Assembly: GCA_017305535.1 (NCBI GenBank)
Contig: JAFKKN010000010.1
Location: 124,001 to 188,000 of the forward strand
DNA: 64,000 bases
Source of the DNA: Hyphomicrobiales bacterium
GTDB taxonomy: Bacteria > Pseudomonadota > Alphaproteobacteria > Rhizobiales > Xanthobacteraceae
Direction: 5' to 3'
Part shown: positions 8,315-17,800 of the stretch, one piece after another
Layout: every line of letters begins with the position of its first letter
Position numbering within the stretch: position 1 is the stretch's first letter
The notes under the pieces: model-generated
Told to the model about the DNA's origin: nothing
Seen by the model: only the letters and a program-made list of their open reading frames with translations
The model's database searches: none
Translations under genes and position numbers: made by a program

Positions 8315-9934
8315 CTACCGCGCGTCCGCCAAAATCATCGCCGATGCCTTCGATGCGATCATGGCGGTCGGCGTGTTGGTGTTGCCCGAGGTGATCGTCG
8401 GCATCACCGAAGCATCGACCACACGCAGGCCTTCGACGCCGTAGAGCCGCAGCCGCTCGTCCACCACGGCGGCCGGATCGCTCGACAGTCCCATCTTCGC
8501 GGTACCGACCGGATGGAAGATCGTGGTGCCGATGTCGCCGGCGGCTTTCGCCAGCGAGGCGTCGTCGTCGCCAACCTTCGGGCCGGGCAGATATTCGTCC
8601 GGATGATACGGCGCGAGCGCCTTCTGCTTCATCAGCCGTCGCGTCACGCGAATGGCGTCGGCTGCGACCTGCTTGTCTTCCTCGGTGCCGAGATAATTCG
8701 GCGCGATCAGAGGTGCGGCGTCGGGCGCGGTGGAGCGCAGGCGAATGGTGCCGCGCGAGGTCGGTTGCAGATTGCAGGCGCTCACCGTCACCGCCGGGAA
8801 GCGATGCAGCGGATCGCCGAATTTCTCCAGCGACAGCGGCTGCACGTGAAATTGAATGTTCGCGCGTTCGCGCTTCGGATCGGAGCGGGTGAAGATGCCG
8901 AGTTGCGACGGCGCCATTGTCATCGGGCCGCGTCGCCGCAACAGATATTCCGCACCCATCAGGCCGCGCCCGATCAGCGAGGCATAGGTTTCATTGAGCG
9001 TCTTGACGCCGGAGACCTTGTAGATCGCCCGCTGCTGCAAATGGTCCTGCAAGTTGCGGCCGACGCCGGGCCGGTCGGCGACGACATCGATGCCCATCGT
9101 GCTCAGCCAGTCGGCGGGACCGATGCCGGAGCGTTGCAGGATCGCGGGCGAGCCGACCGCGCCGGAGCACAGGATCATCTCGCCCTTGGTGCGTGCTTCG
9201 AAAACCTCGCCGCCGCGCGAGAAGCGCACGCCGACCGCGCGGCCGTTTTCGATTACCAGCCGATCGACCAGCACGTCGGTCTCCAACCGCAGGTTGGATC
9301 GGTTCAACGCCGGCTTGAGGAAGCCGCGCGCCGCCGACCAGCGCCGTCCGCGCTTCTGGTTGACGTGGAAATAGCCGACACCTTCGTTGTCGCCGGTGTT
9401 GAAATCGTCGCTGCGCGGAATGTTCATTTCCACGGCCGCGTTGCGGATCGCGTCGAGGATGCTCCAGGTCAGGCGCTGCTGTTCGATGCGCCAGCCGCCG
9501 CCGCTCGCGTGATGCTCGGTGGCGCCGAGGAAATGATCCTCCAGCCGCTTGAACTCCGGCACGACATCGTCCCAGCCCCAGCCGGTGAGGCCGAGTTGGC
9601 GCCAGTGATCGTAATCCGCCGCCTGGCCGCGCATCGAGATCATGCCGTTGATCGCCGAGCAGCCGCCGATCACCTTGCCGCGCGGATAGTTCAGCGCGCG
9701 GCCGTTGAGGCCCGGCTCCGCTTCGGTCTTGAACAGCCAGTCGGCACGCGGATTGCCGATGGCGAACAGGTAGCCGACCGGAATGTGAAACCAGATCCAG
9801 TTGTCGCGGCCGCCAGCTTCCAGCAACAGCACGCGATGCTTGCCGCTTTCGGTGAGGCGGTTGGCGGTGACGCAGCCCGCCGTGCCCGCGCCCACGACGA
9901 TGTAATCAAATTCGCCCTCGATCCGTTTCACCAT
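8315..9934 (-). CDS. GMC family FAD-dependent oxidoreductase (choline/alcohol dehydrogenase-like)
   Basis: 539 residues. The N-terminal FAD dinucleotide-binding motif is FDYIVVGAGTAGCV. It is followed by the GMC signature region (NYPRGKVIGGCSAINGM) and the second signature (CSGAVGSPAILQRSGIGP). The C-terminal block HPVGTAKMG...VVDASVMPTITSGNTN carries the catalytic His/Asn region of the family. Members oxidise alcohols to aldehydes with FAD. It resembles the BetA/PEG-dehydrogenase branch, but no betaine genes are nearby, so the substrate is left open. It is divergent from the M20 gene. Confidence 0.93.
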   Translation of the reverse strand: MVKRIEGEFDYIVVGAGTAGCVTANRLTESGKHRVLLLEAGGRDNWIWFHIPVGYLFAIGNPRADWLFKTEAEPGLNGRALNYPRGKVIGGCSAINGMISMRGQAADYDHWRQLGLTGWGWDDVVPEFKRLEDHFLGATEHHASGGGWRIEQQRLTWSILDAIRNAAVEMNIPRSDDFNTGDNEGVGYFHVNQKRGRRWSAARGFLKPALNRSNLRLETDVLVDRLVIENGRAVGVRFSRGGEVFEARTKGEMILCSGAVGSPAILQRSGIGPADWLSTMGIDVVADRPGVGRNLQDHLQQRAIYKVSGVKTLNETYASLIGRGLMGAEYLLRRRGPMTMAPSQLGIFTRSDPKRERANIQFHVQPLSLEKFGDPLHRFPAVTVSACNLQPTSRGTIRLRSTAPDAAPLIAPNYLGTEEDKQVAADAIRVTRRLMKQKALAPYHPDEYLPGPKVGDDDASLAKAAGDIGTTIFHPVGTAKMGLSSDPAAVVDERLRLYGVEGLRVVDASVMPTITSGNTNTPTAMIASKASAMILADAR

Positions 9935-10184
9935 GGCCCACCGTCGTTTCTTCTATGTCAGGTCCTTCTGCGCGAAGGCTTCGGAACCGGTCTTGCCTTG
10001 AATGGCATAACGCCGCGTCGGGGGGCTGTACATTGGCTATCTGGCGGAATTTTTGCCTCCTCGGCTTTGCGCGGCTTCTCACGGACGGTTCTGTTGGGCG
10101 ATTCCCTTGGGCGAAATGTCCCGCCGTGCTAGCCTGACTGTTCCCGAATTTTCACCCGCGCGTCCCGCGCCTTCGAGGTTCGTC

Positions 10185-11354
10185 ATGCCCGTCATCAATC
10201 GTGTCGCCGATCTGCAACCGGACATCATGGCCTGGCGGCGGCATCTGCATGCCCATCCCGAGCTGATGTACGACGTGCACGGCACCGCGGCGTTCGTGGC
10301 GGAACGGTTGCGCGAATTCGGCTGCGACGAGGTGGCGACCGGGCTCGGCCGCACCGGCGTCGTCGGCGTCATCAAGGGCCGCAAGCCGGCTTCCGGCGAC
10401 CTCAAGGTGATCGGCCTGCGCGCCGACATGGATGCGCTGCCGATCGAGGAGGAAACCAATCTGCCGTACGCGTCGAAGATGCCGGGCAAGATGCATGCCT
10501 GCGGCCATGACGGCCACACCGCGATGTTGCTGGGCGCGGCGCGATATCTGGCGGAGACGCGCAATTTCGCAGGCGACGCGGTGGTGATCTTCCAGCCGGC
10601 GGAGGAGGGCGGTGCCGGCGCCGACGCCATGATCAAGGACGGCCTGATGGAGCGCTTCAGGATCGAGCAGGTCTACGGCATGCACAACGGCCCCGGCCTG
10701 CCGGTCGGCTCGTTCGCGCTGCGGCCGGGTCCGATCATGGCGGCGACCGATGCCATCGATATCCGCATCGAGGGCCTCGGCGGCCACGCGGCGCGGCCGC
10801 ACAAGTGCATCGATTCCGTATTGGTCGGCGCGCAACTCGTCACCGCGTTGCAATCGATCGTGTCGCGCACTGTCGATCCGCTGGATTCGGCAGTGCTCTC
10901 GATGTGCGAATTCCACGCCGGCAATGCGCGCAATGTCATCCCGCAGATCGCGGAACTGAAAGGCACCGTGCGCACGCTGACGCCGGAGGTGCGCGATCTG
11001 GTGGAGCGTCGCGTGCGTGAAGTGGTCGCCGGCGTGGCGCAACAGACCGGCGCGACAATCGATCTGATCTACGAGCGCGGTTATCCGGTGACGGTCAATC
11101 ACCCCGAGCAGACCGATATCGCCACGCGTATCGCCAGCGATGTTGCCGGCGCGGCCAATGTCCACGCGGTGCCGCCGATGATGGGCGCCGAGGATTTCGC
11201 CTACATGCTGGAAGCGCGGCCCGGCGCGTTTATCTTCGTCGGCAACGGCGACAGCGCGGGCCTGCATCACCCGGCCTACAACTTCAACGACGAGGCCATC
11301 GTCTACGGCACCTCGTATTGGGTGAAGCTGGTCGAGCACACGCTCGCGGCGTAG
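10185..11354 (+). CDS. M20 family amidohydrolase (hippurate hydrolase/IAA-amino-acid hydrolase-like)
   Basis: 389 residues. It starts at the ATG at 10185 (MPVINRVADLQPDIMAWRRHLH), with GAGG about 7 bases upstream; the frame is open further upstream without homology-like sequence. Metal-site motifs are in order: LHAHPE, GLRADMDALPIEEET, HACGHDGHTAMLLGAA, FQPAEEGGAGA and a late DFAYM segment. This is a cytosolic two-metal N-acyl amino-acid amidohydrolase. Neighbours give no substrate clue. Confidence 0.93.
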   Translation: MPVINRVADLQPDIMAWRRHLHAHPELMYDVHGTAAFVAERLREFGCDEVATGLGRTGVVGVIKGRKPASGDLKVIGLRADMDALPIEEETNLPYASKMPGKMHACGHDGHTAMLLGAARYLAETRNFAGDAVVIFQPAEEGGAGADAMIKDGLMERFRIEQVYGMHNGPGLPVGSFALRPGPIMAATDAIDIRIEGLGGHAARPHKCIDSVLVGAQLVTALQSIVSRTVDPLDSAVLSMCEFHAGNARNVIPQIAELKGTVRTLTPEVRDLVERRVREVVAGVAQQTGATIDLIYERGYPVTVNHPEQTDIATRIASDVAGAANVHAVPPMMGAEDFAYMLEARPGAFIFVGNGDSAGLHHPAYNFNDEAIVYGTSYWVKLVEHTLAA

Positions 11355-11390
11355 TTGCTAGAGTCTTTGGCTTTTGACGGTATCAACCGC

Positions 11391-11487
11391 CGTCATGGCC
11401 GGGCTTGTCCCGGCCATCCACGCCTTTCGTGCAAATTGTAGAGCGAAAGAGAAGACGTGGATGCCCGGGACAAGCCCGGGCATGACG
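11391..11487. repeat. Interspersed palindromic element (CGTCATGGCCGGG family)
   Basis: The outer arms are CGTCATGGCCGGGCTTGTCC and the near-complement GGACAAGCCCGGGCATGACG; an inner pair CATCCACG/CGTGGATG surrounds a variable centre. It is closely matched by 20271-20360 and 32534-32623. It lies between two convergent genes, M20 and udgX. Confidence 0.9.
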
Positions 11488-11541
11488 AAGAGCGTTTACG
11501 AACTAAACAGCCTGAAGCCTGCTTGCAGATCGTTTGGTCTC

Positions 11542-12168
11542 TCAAGCTGCGCGCGCAATCTTGCGTAACTGTGTGCCAGCCATTTTCAAGTCATCGACAA
11601 AACGCTGATACTCGCGCGCGCGGGTTTCCTGATCCGGCAGCCGCAGCAGGTAGGACGGATGCACCGTCACCAATGCCTGCGCGCCGTCGTCGAGGGCGAG
11701 CAGGTGGCCGCGGTTCTTGTTGATCGGCGTGATCTTGCCGAACACGCTTTGCGCCGCTGTCGCGCCCATCGCCACCACCAGCGCCGGCTTCACCGCCGCG
11801 CGCTCTCGTTCGTACCAGGGGCGGCACGCCTTGATCTCGGCGGTGTTCGGCTTCTGGTGCAGGCGGATCTTGCCGCGCGGCACGAACTTGAAATGCTTCA
11901 CCGCATTGGTGACGTAGACTTTCTTCCGATCGATGCCGGCCTCGTCCAAGGCACGGTCGAGCATCTGGCCGGCAGGACCGACGAACGGCTTGCCGGCGAG
12001 GTCTTCCTTGTCGCCGGGCTGTTCGCCAACCAACATCAGTGGGGCATGGGAGGGGCCTTCGCCGAATACCGTCTGCGTCGCATTCTCCCAGAGCGGGCAG
12101 GCGCGGCAGTCCGCCGCCTCAACGCGCAGCGTCTTCAGGTCGGTGGCGGCAAACAGGGATGACATCAT
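11542..12168 (-). CDS. udgX: UdgX family uracil-DNA binding/crosslinking protein
   Basis: 208 residues, uracil-DNA glycosylase superfamily. Motif A is GEQPGDKEDL at 48-57, with the Gln typical of UdgX rather than the family-4 GEAPG. The insertion loop RGKIRLHQKPN places a His at residue 104, where UdgX proteins have the KRRIH-loop His that bonds covalently to uracil-DNA. The C-terminal HPSYLLR motif is at 170. Cys21, Cys24 and Cys115 are likely Fe-S ligands; His92 replaces the usual fourth Cys (inference). UdgX flags uracil in DNA by suicide crosslinking. It is divergent from the SOS mutasome operon, which suggests a repair role. Confidence 0.9.
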   Translation of the reverse strand: MMSSLFAATDLKTLRVEAADCRACPLWENATQTVFGEGPSHAPLMLVGEQPGDKEDLAGKPFVGPAGQMLDRALDEAGIDRKKVYVTNAVKHFKFVPRGKIRLHQKPNTAEIKACRPWYERERAAVKPALVVAMGATAAQSVFGKITPINKNRGHLLALDDGAQALVTVHPSYLLRLPDQETRAREYQRFVDDLKMAGTQLRKIARAA

Positions 12169-12347
12169 GCTGACGGTTCGCTTTCATGGACCGTGGGGCG
12201 TTAACCGGAAATGATATCGATCGTTCCTCGCGTGGCTGGTGTCGGCCATAGAGGCAGGAGCAATGATTTGATTTTGCTTATGAAAAACTTTTCCGACCGT
12301 CGTCGATCGAGTTTTGTTGACTCACAGGGCCAGGTTGGTCTTTACTA

Positions 12348-12362
12348 GAACATAACGTGAAC
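12348..12362 (+). promoter_or_regulatory. SOS (LexA) box of the imuA-imuB-dnaE2 operon
   Basis: GAACATAACGTGAAC is a perfect GAAC-N7-GAAC, the complement of the direct-repeat GTTC-N7-GTTC box recognised by alphaproteobacterial LexA. It lies 78 bases before the first imuA start codon, where a LexA operator would block the promoter. Confidence 0.9.
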
Positions 12363-12439
12363 AATAGGGCTGGATACGCGTTCTCGCGTCAGTCCGCAGT
12401 CACGGTTTTTGAAAGCCATCGAACCACCGGGAGCGGCGC

Positions 12440-13357
12440 ATGGAGAGCGCGCGCAGCGTATTTTCGCGCGACGAGGAGGCCGGTCGTCGCCGGGTCATGG
12501 CCGGCTTCGGCCCGGCGACGGTCGGGTCGCATAACGACCATGCATCTCAGCACGGTTCCACCCTCGCGCGTCTGCGCAGGGACATCGGGCGCCTGGAAGG
12601 CGATGGTCTCTCCTTCGGCGGCGAGGGACCGCCGCGCGTAGCGCTCGGCCATGATGAAGCCGATGCGACGCTGCAAGGCGGCCTGCTGCGCGGCGCGTTG
12701 CACGAAGTGTTCGCGAGCGGCGCGCAGGCGGCGAACGCCACCGGTTTTATCGCCGGGCTGGCGTCGCGCGTCGCGGCGCGGCGGCCGCTGATATGGGTCC
12801 GGCAGGATTTTTCCGAGCGCGAGAACGGTCAGCTCGCGATGAGCGGCTGGTGTGAACTCGGCCTCGATCCGCGCGCGGTGGTGACGGTGCGCGCGCCCGA
12901 TATCGAAGCTGCGTTGCAGATCACGGCGGATGCTTTGGCCTGCGATGCGCTTGGCGCCGTCGTCACCGAGATCTGGGGCGAGACCCGCTATGTCGATCTG
13001 GTCGCCAGCCGCAAGCTGACATTGGCGGCGCGTGGTTCCGGCGTCGCCAGCCTGATGTTGCGGATCGCGGCGTCGCCGTCGCCGAGCACGGCGGAGACGC
13101 GATGGGTGGTGCGCGCGGCACGCTCGCCGCCGCGTTCGTCGTGGCAGGGGTGGGGCGCACCCGTGTTCGACGCTCAACTGGTTCGCAATCGTCATGGCCA
13201 GACCGGCCAGTGGATCATGGAATGGAATTGTGATGAGTGCCTTTTCCGTGACGCCCTCTTCGGAGGTCCGGCGACGCATCCTCAGCCTGTGGCTGCCGCG
13301 CCTGCCGACCGATCGCATCAAGCGGCAAATGTCATGTACCAGCGGCGCGCAGGTTGA
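12440..13357 (+). CDS. imuA: ImuA, RecA-like component of the SOS mutasome
   Basis: 305 residues if started at 12440; an in-frame ATG at 12497 gives a shorter form. ImuA is a RecA-fold protein that, with ImuB and DnaE2, performs mutagenic translesion synthesis after DNA damage. The conserved body begins at STLARLRRDIGRLEG and runs through RPLIWVRQDF, DALGAVVTEIWG and LRIAASPSPS to the C-terminal HGQTGQWIMEWNCDECLF. The segment before it overlaps a perfect inverted repeat (12485-12519), so the N-terminus is probably repeat-derived. Its last 125 bases overlap imuB in another frame, an unusually long overlap. SOS-controlled by the box at 12348. Confidence 0.92.
   Translation: MESARSVFSRDEEAGRRRVMAGFGPATVGSHNDHASQHGSTLARLRRDIGRLEGDGLSFGGEGPPRVALGHDEADATLQGGLLRGALHEVFASGAQAANATGFIAGLASRVAARRPLIWVRQDFSERENGQLAMSGWCELGLDPRAVVTVRAPDIEAALQITADALACDALGAVVTEIWGETRYVDLVASRKLTLAARGSGVASLMLRIAASPSPSTAETRWVVRAARSPPRSSWQGWGAPVFDAQLVRNRHGQTGQWIMEWNCDECLFRDALFGGPATHPQPVAAAPADRSHQAANVMYQRRAG
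12485..12519. repeat. Inverted repeat at the start of imuA, probable palindromic-element remnant
   Basis: CGTCGCCGGG and CCCGGCGACG form perfect 10-bp arms around a centre containing TCATGGCCGG, which echoes the CGTCATGGCCGGG repeat family. The in-frame ATG at 12497 is inside it. Confidence 0.6.
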
Positions 13358-14822
13358 TGAGACGCCTTGCATCGTCGTCGCCAAGGATCACAACGCGCTG
13401 GTGATCTCGGCGCTCAACGATGCTGCAACGCGGCTAGGGTTCGAACCCGGACTGCCGCTGGCCAACGCGCGCGCGATCTGCCCGGACATCGCGGTGTTCG
13501 ATGCCGACGACGTGGCCGATGCACAGACGTTGAACGCTATCGCCGACTGGTGCGACCGCTTCACGCCGCTGGTGGCGCTCGATCCACCGCATGGCCTGCT
13601 GCTCGACATCAGCGGTTGCGCGCACCTGTTCGGCGGCGAAGCAGCGATGTTGAAGACCATCTGCGACGCCTTGCGCCGGCAAGGCTTTGTCGTTAGCGCC
13701 GCCATCGCCGGCACCGCCATCTGCGCGCGGACGCTGACGCGCGGGCGTTCCGGTTGCGTCGTTGCCGAGGGGCAGGAGGCGGCGGCGGTCACGGCGCTGC
13801 CGGTGTTCACGCTGGGGGCCGACGATGCGATCACGCGCGGCTTGCGTCGTGCCGGATTGAAGACCATCGGCGACGTCGCCGCGCGCGGCCGTCACGAGAT
13901 CGCCGCGCGGTTCGGCGCCGAGTTCGTCGCGTTGCTGGAGCAGGCGCTGGGCGCGCGCGATGCGCCAATCTCGCCGCGCAAGCCGTTGCCGGACTATATC
14001 GCGGAGCGGCGGTTCGCCGATCCGGTCGCGACCGACACGGTGATCGTCGCGACGCTATCCCGTCTGGCACAAACACTGATCGCCAGCATGAACCGCGACG
14101 GCAAGGGCGCGCGGCGGCTGGAGGCGAGTTTCTTCCGCACCGACGGCGCGGTGCGCACGATCGGCGTCGAAACCGGATTGCCGGTGACGCGTGGCGACAT
14201 CATCGATCGTCTGTTCCGCGAGCGGCTCGACGCGCTGGCCGATCCGCTCGATCCAGGTTTCGGCTTCGACCTGATCCGGCTTGCCGCAAGCCGCACCGAC
14301 GACGTGGTCGCGGCGCAACGCGATCTCGACGCGCATGTCCATGATAGCGACGAGGTGGCGGCGCTGATCGACCGCATCGCGGCGCGGATCGGCGGCAGCC
14401 GCATCGTCGTGCACCTGCCGCAGGACACGCACATCCCCGAGCGCGCCATGCTCGCGGTGCCGGCGCAGCATCATGTCGCGGCGGCGACGGTGGCCGCATG
14501 GCCCGCGCGCACTGAGGCCGAACCGCCGCTGCGTCCGCTGCGGCTGTTCGCGCAGCCGGAGCCGGTGGAGGTGTTGGCGGATTTTCCGCACGGCCCACCG
14601 GCGGCGTTCCGCTGGCGCCGCGCGTTCCATCGCCTCGCGCTGATCGAGGGCCCGGAGCGCATCGCCATGGAATGGTGGCGGCTCGGCGACCGCGACGATC
14701 TCACGCGCGATTATTTTCGCGCTGAGGATTCCGACGGCGCGCGATTCTGGCTCTATCGCGAAGGCATTCATCGTCGCGAGGTCGTCAGCTTTCGCTGGTT
14801 TCTGCATGGACTGTTCGCATGA
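13233..14822 (+). CDS. imuB: ImuB, catalytically inactive Y-family polymerase-like hub of the mutasome
   Basis: 529 residues from the ATG at 13233; the upstream extension to 13194 is only the imuA overlap. It opens with the family's RRRILSLWLPRLPTDR. The Y-family palm is recognisable (ALVISALNDAATRLGFEPGLPLANARAICP, then HGLLLDISGCAHLFGGE), but the paired acidic residues of active polymerases (the DE of SxDEAYxD) are absent, as is usual for ImuB. It acts as a scaffold linking ImuA, DnaE2 and the sliding clamp. The C-terminal REVVSFRWFLHGLFA block is also typical. Its stop overlaps the dnaE2 start (ATGA). Confidence 0.93.
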   Translation: MSAFSVTPSSEVRRRILSLWLPRLPTDRIKRQMSCTSGAQVDETPCIVVAKDHNALVISALNDAATRLGFEPGLPLANARAICPDIAVFDADDVADAQTLNAIADWCDRFTPLVALDPPHGLLLDISGCAHLFGGEAAMLKTICDALRRQGFVVSAAIAGTAICARTLTRGRSGCVVAEGQEAAAVTALPVFTLGADDAITRGLRRAGLKTIGDVAARGRHEIAARFGAEFVALLEQALGARDAPISPRKPLPDYIAERRFADPVATDTVIVATLSRLAQTLIASMNRDGKGARRLEASFFRTDGAVRTIGVETGLPVTRGDIIDRLFRERLDALADPLDPGFGFDLIRLAASRTDDVVAAQRDLDAHVHDSDEVAALIDRIAARIGGSRIVVHLPQDTHIPERAMLAVPAQHHVAAATVAAWPARTEAEPPLRPLRLFAQPEPVEVLADFPHGPPAAFRWRRAFHRLALIEGPERIAMEWWRLGDRDDLTRDYFRAEDSDGARFWLYREGIHRREVVSFRWFLHGLFA

Positions 14823-17800
14823 CCGCCTATGCTGAAATCGGCGTCACCAGCAATTTCTCGTTCCTGCGCGGCGCGTCGCATCCGCAGGAATATGTGCGGC
14901 GCGCCAGCAAATACGGCCTCTATGCCATCGGCATCGCCGATCACAACACGCTGGCGGGGGTGGTGCGTGCTTACAGCGAATACGGCAACCGGAAGCGCGT
15001 GCGTTACAAGCCGAAGCTGTTGGTCGGCACGCGGCTGGTATTCACCGACGGTACGCCGGATATCCTGGCCTATCCGCGCGACCGCGCCGCCTATGGGCGG
15101 CTCTGCCAATTGCTCAGCAAAGGCAAGCTCGCGGCGGAGAAGGGCGAGTGTCATCTGCGCTTCGCCGATCTGGCGGAGTTCAGCGATGGTCTGCTGCTGG
15201 TGGTAATGCCGGAGTATCGCATCCGCATCAAGATCACGCTGACGACACTCGATGCGCTTTCGCGTCTTCCCGCCGAGGGCGTGTGGCTCGCGGCATCGTT
15301 GCATCATCACGGCGACGATGAGCGGCGCATGGCGCGGCTCGAACGGATCGCGACGACGGCACGCGTGCCGCTGATCGCCACCAACGACGTGCTCTATCAT
15401 GTGCATCAGCGCCGACCGTTGCAGGACGTCTTGTGCTGCATTCGTGAGAAAGTGGCGATCACGGCTGCGGGTCGCAAGCTGCAAGCCCACGTCGAACGCC
15501 ATCTGCGTTCGGCGAACGATATGGCGCGGCTGTTCCGGCCATGGCCGGATGCGCTGGCTGAAACGGTGCGTTTCGCCGACCGCATCACCTTCACGCTCGA
15601 TCAACTGCAATATCAGTATCCCGATGAGCCGGTGCCGCCGGGCAAGACCGCGCAACAGCATCTCGAAGACCTGACATCGGCGGGCGTCAAAAAATATTTC
15701 CCGGAAGGTATCGACGACAAATTGCGCGCGACGCTGGACAAGGAACTCGCGCTGATCGCGGAGCTGAAATACGCGCATTACTTCCTCACCGTGCACGACA
15801 TCGTGCACTGGGCGAGGGCGCAGAACATTCTCTGTCAAGGGCGTGGCTCGGCGGCCAATTCCGCGGTCTGTTATGTCCTCGGCATCACGTCGGTGAATCC
15901 GGCCGAGATCGACGTGCTGTTCGAGCGTTTCATTTCCAAGGAGCGGCTGGAGCCGCCGGATATCGACGTCGACTTCGAGCACACCCGCCGCGAGGAGGTG
16001 ATGCAGTATGTCTATCGCCGCTATGGGCGCCACCGTGCGGCGATCATTGCCACCGTCATTCATTATCGGCCGCGCAGCGCCATCCGCGATGTCGGCAAGG
16101 CGCTGGGCCTGACCGAGGATGTCACCGCCGCGCTGGCCGATACGGTGTGGGGTCACCATGGCGACGACCTCGACGACAAGCAGGTGCGGCAGGCCGGACT
16201 GGAGCCAAATAATCCCACGGTGGCGCGCGCGGTGCGGCTGGCGACGCAACTGATCGGCTTTCCGCGTCATCTGTCGCAGCATGTCGGCGGCTATGTGCTG
16301 ACGCAGGACCGCCTCGACACCTATGTGCCGATCGGCAACGCCGCGATGGCGGACCGCACCTTCATCGAATGGGACAAGGACGACGTCGACGCGATGCGGA
16401 TGATGAAGGTCGACGTGCTGGCGCTCGGCATGTTGACCTGCATCCGCAAATGTTTTGACATGATCGCGCAGCATAAGGGCGAATGCTGGGAGTTGGCGAC
16501 GATCCCGCGCGAACTTCCCGAGGTCTACGACATGTTGTGCGAGGGCGAATCTCTCGGCGTGTTTCAGGTCGAAAGCCGAGCCCAGATGAACATGCTGCCG
16601 CGCCTGAGACCGCGAGAATTCTACGATCTCGTCATCGAGGTCGCCATCGTGCGGCCGGGGCCGATCCAGGGCAACATGGTGCATCCGTATCTTAAACGTC
16701 GGAACGGGATCGAAAAAATTTATTATCCGGCGCCATCACCGGAACATGGTCCACCTGACGAATTGAAGAAAGTGCTGGGCCGAACCAAAGGTGTCCCGCT
16801 GTTTCAGGAACAGGCGATGCGCATCGCCATCGAAGCCGCGAAGTTCACGTCGGAAGAAGCCAACGGCCTGCGCCGGTCGATGGCGACATTCCGCAATCTC
16901 GGCACCATCGGCACGTTCGGAACCAAGATGGTCGGCAACATGATCGCACGCGGTTACGATCCGGAGTTCGCGAAAAACTGTTTCGAGCAGATCAAGGGTT
17001 TCGGCAGCTATGGTTTCCCGGAAAGCCACGCCGCCGCCTTCGCGCAGCTTGTCTATGTTTCATCGTGGTTGAAGAAATTCCATCCCGATGCATTCTGTTG
17101 CGGGTTGTTGAATTCGCAGCCGATGGGATTTTACGCACCGGCGCAGATCGTCGGTGATGCGCGCAAGAACGGCGTTGAGGTGTGCGAGATCGATGTGTCG
17201 TTCAGCTTCAGTCAGAACACGCTGGAAGCATGCGGCGGCAAATATCACGCGGTGCGGCTCGGCTTCCGCCAGATCGACGGGTTCAAGTGGATCGATCCGG
17301 ATGAGGAACGGATCAAGCAGCAAACGGTCAATGGCGAGTCGTTCCCTCCCCCCTTGTGGGGGAGGGCTAGGGAGGGGGGTATCGCGGATGCTGAGCCTGA
17401 AATTTATCCCCCTCTCCACCTCTCCCCCACAAGGGGGGAGAGAGCAGGTCGTGGGTGGATCGAGACCTCGTCAAATTCGCTGACGTGTAAACAATCAGAA
17501 CCGTCCCCGGTCAATAAAGACGACTGGGGCGAACGCATCGTCGCCGCGCGTGAACGGCGGCCGTTCACGTCGCTGGAGGACTTCGCCCGCGATACGAAGC
17601 TGCCGAAGCGCGCGCTGATCCTCTTGGCGGATGCCGATGCATTCCGTTCGCTCGGGCTCGACCGTCGCGCCGCGCTGTGGGCAGTGCGCCGTTTGCCGGA
17701 CGACGCGCCGCTGCCGTTGTTCGAGGCGGCCATCGCGCGGGAGCAGCCGGACGAAGGCGCGCAACCGTTGCCACGGATGCCGCTGCCGGAGCAGGTGATG

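Noticed and set aside
8513-10132. 539-codon open frame opposite the GMC gene
   Set aside because: Antisense shadow of a strongly supported flavoprotein; no domain features.
14768-16684. 638-codon open frame antisense to dnaE2
   Set aside because: It is His/Arg-rich mirror sequence of a confident polymerase gene; long antisense frames are common in GC-rich DNA.
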